A program made the position numbers and the translations under genes. Of a stretch of DNA of 64,000 bases, positions 62,145 to 64,000 are shown one piece after another; position 1 is the stretch's first letter, and each line of letters starts with the position of its first letter. The stretch comes from Leptolinea sp964446955 (GTDB lineage Bacteria > Chloroflexota > Anaerolineae > Anaerolineales > Anaerolineaceae): NCBI GenBank assembly GCA_964446955.1, contig CAYUQJ010000007.1, positions 62,001-126,000 on the forward strand. Direction: 5' to 3'. Below the pieces are notes generated by a model that saw only the letters and a program-made list of their open reading frames with translations, ran no database searches and was not told the DNA's origin.

Positions 62145-62798
62145 TTGAACGAAAAACGGGCAGTGATATTCGCCAATGGCGAAATTCAGGAGATAAACCG
62201 TCTGCGGGCCATTTTGCGGGAAGATGATGTATTGATCGCGGCAGATGGCGGTCTGCGTCATATTTTTCACCTTGGACTTCGCCCCACTTTTCTCATCGGT
62301 GACCTAGATTCGGTTACACCAGCGGAGATTGTCCGGGCAAAAGAAAGTGGCGTGGATATCCGTCAATACCCGCCCGCGAAAGATGAGACCGATCTCCAAT
62401 TGGCTATCGACCTTGCAGTCGACATGGGATTCAACGATATTCTGATTACGGCTGCGCTTGGCGGCAGGCTGGACCAGACACTGGGGAATATTTTTCTAAT
62501 GAGCCGGGACAGGTATTCCAGGTGCTTGATCAGGATCGATGACGGAAGCGAAGAAGTATTTCTCATTCGCAAAACAGCCCGCATATCAGGTGAGCCCGGG
62601 GATACTGTCTCTTTGCTCCCTCTGGGTGCTCCTGCCTTTGGTGTCAGGACAGAAAACCTGGAATTCCCATTGAAATCTGAGATCTTGTATCCTGACAGAA
62701 CCCGCGGAATTAGCAATGTAATGTTGACATCCTCTGCCCGGATATCTATATCTTCAGGCATGTTGGTTTGTATCCATACCCGGCGAAACACCGGTTAA
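62145..62798 (+). CDS. thiN: Thiamine pyrophosphokinase
   Basis: 217 residues. AVIFANGEIQEINRLRAIL, IAADGGLRHIFHLGLRPTFLIGDLDSV, PPAKDETDLQLAIDLA and TAALGGRLDQTLGNIFLM are the family's ATP and thiamine sites. It makes TPP from thiamine and ATP. Start is TTG, with GGAGG in the terminator arm. Under the TPP riboswitch, followed by the thiamine-binding lipoprotein, so imported thiamine is converted at once. Confidence 0.92.
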   Translation: MNEKRAVIFANGEIQEINRLRAILREDDVLIAADGGLRHIFHLGLRPTFLIGDLDSVTPAEIVRAKESGVDIRQYPPAKDETDLQLAIDLAVDMGFNDILITAALGGRLDQTLGNIFLMSRDRYSRCLIRIDDGSEEVFLIRKTARISGEPGDTVSLLPLGAPAFGVRTENLEFPLKSEILYPDRTRGISNVMLTSSARISISSGMLVCIHTRRNTG

Positions 62799-62814
62799 TT
62801 CACGAGGAGAATGT

Positions 62815-63954
62815 ATGAGAACCAAAATTTTGTCCCTGTTTGTTCTATTGTCAGTATTACTGGCAGCCTGCGTTCCAGCCACTGCCCCATTGCCAGCCGA
62901 ACCGCCCGCGACTGAAGTATCAGCAACACCTGTATTGGAGAAAGATACACCGGCTGATACCACAACAGATTCTTCCGGCGAGCCCACGACCCTTACTATT
63001 CTGACCCACGATTCATTTTCAGCCAGTGAAGGGGTGATCGCGGCATTTGAACAGTCTAATAATGTGAAACTCAGTTTTATCAAGGGAGGTGATGCCGGGG
63101 CCACATTAAACCGTGCGATCCTTTCCAAGGATTCGCCGTTGGCTGATGTGATCTATGGCATTGACAACACATTCCTTTCCCGTGCGGAGGAGAGCGGTAT
63201 TCTGGTAGGCTATACTTCTCCCATGTTGGATGAAATTCCAGATGGGTTGAAACTTGCCAAGGACAATTTGCTTTCACCTGTTGATTATGGTGATGTTTGT
63301 ATTAACTATGACAAAGCCTATTTTGCCGAAAACAAATTGGAACTTCCCACTTCCTTGCTGGACCTGACAAAACCTGATTACAAGAGCTTACTGGTTGTGG
63401 AAAGTCCAGCAACAAGTTCACCCGGTTTGGCTTTCATGCTGGCTTCGATCAACGAATTCGGCGTTGAATCCTATCTGGATTACTGGAAATCTTTGAAAGC
63501 GAATGATGTTCTGATCGTCAATGATTGGGAATCCGCGTATTACACGCATTTCAGTGGTTCCTCTGGAAAGGGTCCGCGTCCGATGGTGGTTTCTTATGGC
63601 ACCAGCCCGGCTGTTGAAGTGGTCTACGCAGATCCCAGGCCCGAAGACGCTCCGACAGCTTCCCTGGTGGGAGAGAACATGTGCTTCCGGCAGGTGGAAT
63701 TTGTCGGGATCTTGAAGGGCAGTAAGAATCAAGCACTGGCAGAAAAATTCATTGACTTCATGCTGAGCACGGAATTCCAGAATGATATACCATTGCAGAT
63801 GTTCGTTTTCCCGGCAAACCAGAAAGCTGTCCTGCCGGAAGAGTTTGTGAAATACAACCAGGTTCCGGAGAAACCCGCCGGGTTGAATATGGAAGATATT
63901 GCCAAAAACCGGGAAACCTGGGTTAGTGATTGGGAAGAGGCTGTTCTTAAGTGA
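62815..63954 (+). CDS. thiB: Thiamine ABC transporter substrate-binding lipoprotein
   Basis: 379 residues. Signal with lipobox LLAAC (Cys19), a Thr/Pro/Glu linker, then a periplasmic-binding fold: LTILTHDSFSASEGVIAAFEQSNNVKLSFI, ADVIYGIDNTFLSRA and SPVDYGDVCINYDKAYF, as in ThiB/TbpA. Ends with a likely GTGA overlap with the next gene. Part of the riboswitch operon. Confidence 0.93.
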   Translation: MRTKILSLFVLLSVLLAACVPATAPLPAEPPATEVSATPVLEKDTPADTTTDSSGEPTTLTILTHDSFSASEGVIAAFEQSNNVKLSFIKGGDAGATLNRAILSKDSPLADVIYGIDNTFLSRAEESGILVGYTSPMLDEIPDGLKLAKDNLLSPVDYGDVCINYDKAYFAENKLELPTSLLDLTKPDYKSLLVVESPATSSPGLAFMLASINEFGVESYLDYWKSLKANDVLIVNDWESAYYTHFSGSSGKGPRPMVVSYGTSPAVEVVYADPRPEDAPTASLVGENMCFRQVEFVGILKGSKNQALAEKFIDFMLSTEFQNDIPLQMFVFPANQKAVLPEEFVKYNQVPEKPAGLNMEDIAKNRETWVSDWEEAVLK

Positions 63955-64000
63955 CTCTACCAGATCATGGAATTCGATCGGAGAGAGAACTGGATCATCA
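63951..64000 (+). CDS. Probable start of the thiamine permease gene, cut by the window
   Basis: GTG at 63951 overlaps the thiB stop (GTGA). The frame VTLPDHGIRSERELDH stays open to the edge. Position alone suggests ThiP, since substrate-binding and permease genes usually follow each other; sixteen residues cannot show the family. Confidence 0.4.
   Translation, partial: MTLPDHGIRSERELDH

Overview
The window is a bacterial chromosome segment that most resembles the Chloroflexota, probably an Anaerolineae-type anaerobe. This rests on gene style, not on a marker tree: lipoproteins with long Thr/Pro linkers, an NPCBM plus beta-propeller lipoprotein, many class I methyltransferases, a family 4 uracil-DNA glycosylase, a DUF951 protein beside tsaE-tsaB-rimI, and an AcoR/DhaR-type regulator that lacks the sigma-54 contact motif.

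Layout. 1-6.6 kb: end of a methyltransferase gene, a DUF3159 membrane protein, a flavodoxin, a CoA-binding protein, a large WD40-like lipoprotein and an orphan. 7.0-10.7 kb: an AT-rich Gabija-type anti-phage operon (gajA, gajB and a small membrane protein) ending next to a three-unit 60-bp repeat array and a CAU-anticodon tRNA. 11-15 kb: a three-gene glycosyltransferase operon. 15-20 kb: methyltransferase, PLP decarboxylase, a broken FemAB-like gene and alanine racemase. 20-28 kb: a ModF-like ABC protein, then a complete dihydroxyacetone/glycerol module (DhaR, GlpF, DhaK, DhaL, DhaM-HPr). 28-41 kb: an accessory stretch with three methyltransferases, an alpha/beta hydrolase, an SRPBCC pseudogene, TetR, an MBL hydrolase, a sortase-like secreted protein, membrane orphans and a REP-associated tyrosine transposase (RAYT). 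41-51 kb, minus strand: an exopolysaccharide block (flippase, glycosyltransferases, nucleotide-sugar enzymes), then UDG, rimI, tsaB, tsaE, a GT28 glycolipid synthase and DUF951. 51-64 kb: housekeeping genes (M50 protease, TyrA-like, era, rpiB, PfkB kinase, a protein kinase, MscS) and a TPP-riboswitch thiamine operon that runs off the end.

The most striking system is a REP/RAYT family. At least thirteen 28-nt elements share one architecture: a GTAG (or near) tetranucleotide, a 9-nt arm, a 6-nt loop and a complementary 9-nt arm. They are intergenic in the accessory regions (10.8, 32, 38-40.6 kb), some with compensatory arm changes, and they flank the HUH/Y1 transposase gene at 39.9-40.5 kb on both sides. 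Larger relatives with similar ends lie at 2.6-7 kb.

The accessory regions also show gene decay: an SRPBCC gene with two in-frame stops, a FemAB-like gene needing two frame corrections, and a DUF5677 gene with a possible early stop. The repeat-poor 41-64 kb part looks like stable core genome.
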